NCBI GenBank assembly: GCA_900315735.1
Contig: ONAD01000007.1
Coordinates: forward strand, 42,318 to 106,317
Origin: an uncultured Lachnospiraceae bacterium
GTDB lineage: Bacteria > Bacillota > Clostridia > Lachnospirales > Lachnospiraceae
Length of the DNA: 64,000 nucleotides
Direction of reading: 5' to 3'
In this document: one piece after another, positions 63,021-64,000 of the stretch
Layout of the letters: every line of letters begins with the position of its first letter
Position numbering within the stretch: the first letter of the stretch is position 1
Notes under the pieces: generated by a model
The model's database searches: none
What the model was told of the DNA's origin: nothing
Seen by the model: the letters and a program-made list of their open reading frames with translations, nothing else
Program-made: the position numbers and the translations under genes

Positions 63021-63881
63021 ATGTGGCTTGCAGATAATTGGAAAGATTATGAAGTAATTGACTGTTCAAAAGGTGAGAAATTAGAGCGCTGGGGTGATTA
63101 TATTCTGGTTCGTCCGGACCCTCAGGTTATCTGGGATACGCCACGTAAAGAAAAAGGCTGGCACAAGATGAACGCCCACTATCACCGCAGTAAGAAGGGC
63201 GGCGGTGAATGGGAATTCTTTGACCTGCCACAGCAGTGGAGCATCCACTACCGGAACCTTACTTTCCAGTTAAAGCCTTTCAGCTTCAAACACACCGGAC
63301 TTTTCCCGGAGCAGGCTGCTAACTGGGACTGGTTCTCTGAACTCATTAAAAAAGCCGGACGGCCAATTAAAGTCTTAAATCTTTTTGCCTATACCGGTGG
63401 TGCTACAATTGCTGCTGCAGCGGCAGGCGCATCCGTTACTCATGTAGATGCTTCTAAGGGTATGGTTACCTGGGCAAAAGAAAATGCTGTTTCTTCCGGT
63501 CTTGCAGATGCACCAATCCGCTGGATTGTAGATGACTGTGTGAAATTTGTAGAACGTGAAATCCGTCGTGGCAATCACTACGACGCTATCATTATGGACC
63601 CACCATCTTATGGCAGAGGCCCGAAAGGTGAAATCTGGAAAATCGAAGAATCCATCCATCCGCTGGTAAAATTCTGTGCACAGCTTCTGGTGGATAAGCC
63701 TTTATTTTTCCTGATTAACTCCTATACCACCGGTTTACAGCCGGCAGTTCTTTCCTACCTTATCGGAACCGAATTAAAACGTTTCCCGGGAAAAGTAACC
63801 GCTGATGAAATCGGACTTCCGGTCAGCTCCAACGGACTTACACTTCCTTGTGGAGCTTCAGGACGGTTTGAGGGAATTTAA
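63021..63881 (+). CDS. Class I SAM-dependent methyltransferase (RlmI/RlmK-like)
   Basis: 286 residues. SAM-binding motif I VLNLFAYTGGATIAAAAAG, acidic loop VDASKGMV, and the DPPSYGRGPKGE loop of the RNA cytosine/guanine methyltransferase group (SAM-methyltransferase family with an RlmI-type C-terminal domain). It probably modifies rRNA, but the target base is not known. Start ATG 63021 after GGAGGAAATGCT; the frame continues 93 bases upstream across the promoter. Confidence 0.85.
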   Translation: MWLADNWKDYEVIDCSKGEKLERWGDYILVRPDPQVIWDTPRKEKGWHKMNAHYHRSKKGGGEWEFFDLPQQWSIHYRNLTFQLKPFSFKHTGLFPEQAANWDWFSELIKKAGRPIKVLNLFAYTGGATIAAAAAGASVTHVDASKGMVTWAKENAVSSGLADAPIRWIVDDCVKFVEREIRRGNHYDAIIMDPPSYGRGPKGEIWKIEESIHPLVKFCAQLLVDKPLFFLINSYTTGLQPAVLSYLIGTELKRFPGKVTADEIGLPVSSNGLTLPCGASGRFEGI

Positions 63882-63935
63882 GTATAAAAAAGAGCTGCCA
63901 ATCGGCCAATGTCATTAAGTTAAGATGATGAATTA

Positions 63936-63977
63936 AGATCTCAGTATCAGAAATAATACTGGGGTCTTTTTATTTTG
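63936..63977 (+). terminator. Terminator after the methyltransferase gene
   Basis: AGATCTCAGTAT (63936-63947) pairs with ATACTGGGGTCT (63956-63967) with two G-T wobbles, followed by TTTTTATTTT. The last bases hold a TTGACA (63988-63993) that may be the -35 of a gene beyond the window. Confidence 0.8.
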
Positions 63978-64000
63978 TAATAAATACTTGACACAAAAAC

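Noticed and set aside
63882..63935. Possible end of an insertion sequence after the methyltransferase gene
   Set aside because: The TTAAGTTAA-containing stretch looks somewhat like a mobile-element end, but the window stops 65 bases later and no matching inverted repeat or transposase is visible.
1..64000. CRISPR arrays, tRNA or rRNA genes, insertion sequences with transposase
   Set aside because: Searched by eye; no regularly spaced repeats, no cloverleaf-type sequence and no transposase or integrase frame were found.

Overview
The window looks like chromosome of a Gram-positive, anaerobic gut Clostridium-type bacterium of the family Lachnospiraceae, and the gene set is most like Roseburia or its close relatives. 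The reasons are moderate to low G+C, AGGAGG-type ribosome binding sites, TTGACA/TATAAT promoters, a spore-coat CotS-like kinase, an oxygen-sensitive class III ribonucleotide reductase, and above all a beta-mannan utilisation locus of the type known from Roseburia intestinalis. This placement is inferred from gene content; I could not run a database search.

Layout. 1-5.5 kb: an operon read leftwards with a TPR-type diguanylate cyclase, the CCA-adding enzyme and a CotS-like kinase. 5.6-6.2 kb: a small alpha/beta hydrolase. 6.2-15.3 kb: a six-gene exporter operon (lipoprotein, two membrane-fusion lipoproteins, one of them a tandem double, an FtsX-type permease and two ATPases). 15.5-20.1 kb: an EAL phosphodiesterase, a single-span membrane protein and a two-component system, whose response regulator probably controls the exporter through a shared 17-bp box. 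20.3-47.6 kb: the mannan locus. 48.7-50.5 kb: an ECF sigma/anti-sigma operon. 50.7-52.1 kb: a MATE exporter. 52.2-54.3 kb: nrdD with tandem NrdR-like boxes. 54.4-56.5 kb: a type I pullulanase under a cyclic-di-GMP-I riboswitch. 56.6-60.2 kb: murE, dapF and a Cys/Met-metabolism PLP enzyme. 60.4-62.4 kb: an AraC regulator and an ion transporter. 63.0-63.9 kb: an RNA-type methyltransferase.

How the mannan genes fit together. A 1350-residue surface-anchored GH26 mannanase with carbohydrate-binding modules cuts the polymer outside the cell. A solute-binding protein and two permeases import the oligosaccharides. In the cytoplasm, two acetylesterases (CE2 and CE17-like) deacetylate, GH36 removes galactose, GH113 trims, an AGE-family 2-epimerase converts the reducing end, two GH130 phosphorylases release mannose-1-phosphate, GH1 handles beta-glucosides, and a phosphohexomutase and ManA feed glycolysis. 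A LacI repressor and two AraC regulators lie inside the locus.

The most unusual point is that the CE17-like esterase is not a separate enzyme here. It is the C-terminal third of a 1032-residue soluble protein whose N-terminal part is PAS - GGDEF - GAF - degenerate GGDEF, so a mannan deacetylase is fused to a diguanylate cyclase. Together with a second GGDEF protein, an EAL protein and a cyclic-di-GMP riboswitch on pullulanase, this suggests that glycan catabolism and cyclic-di-GMP signalling are linked in this organism. A second unexplained item is a family of long palindromic intergenic elements (two copies, about 306 and 525 bp) with a conserved core.
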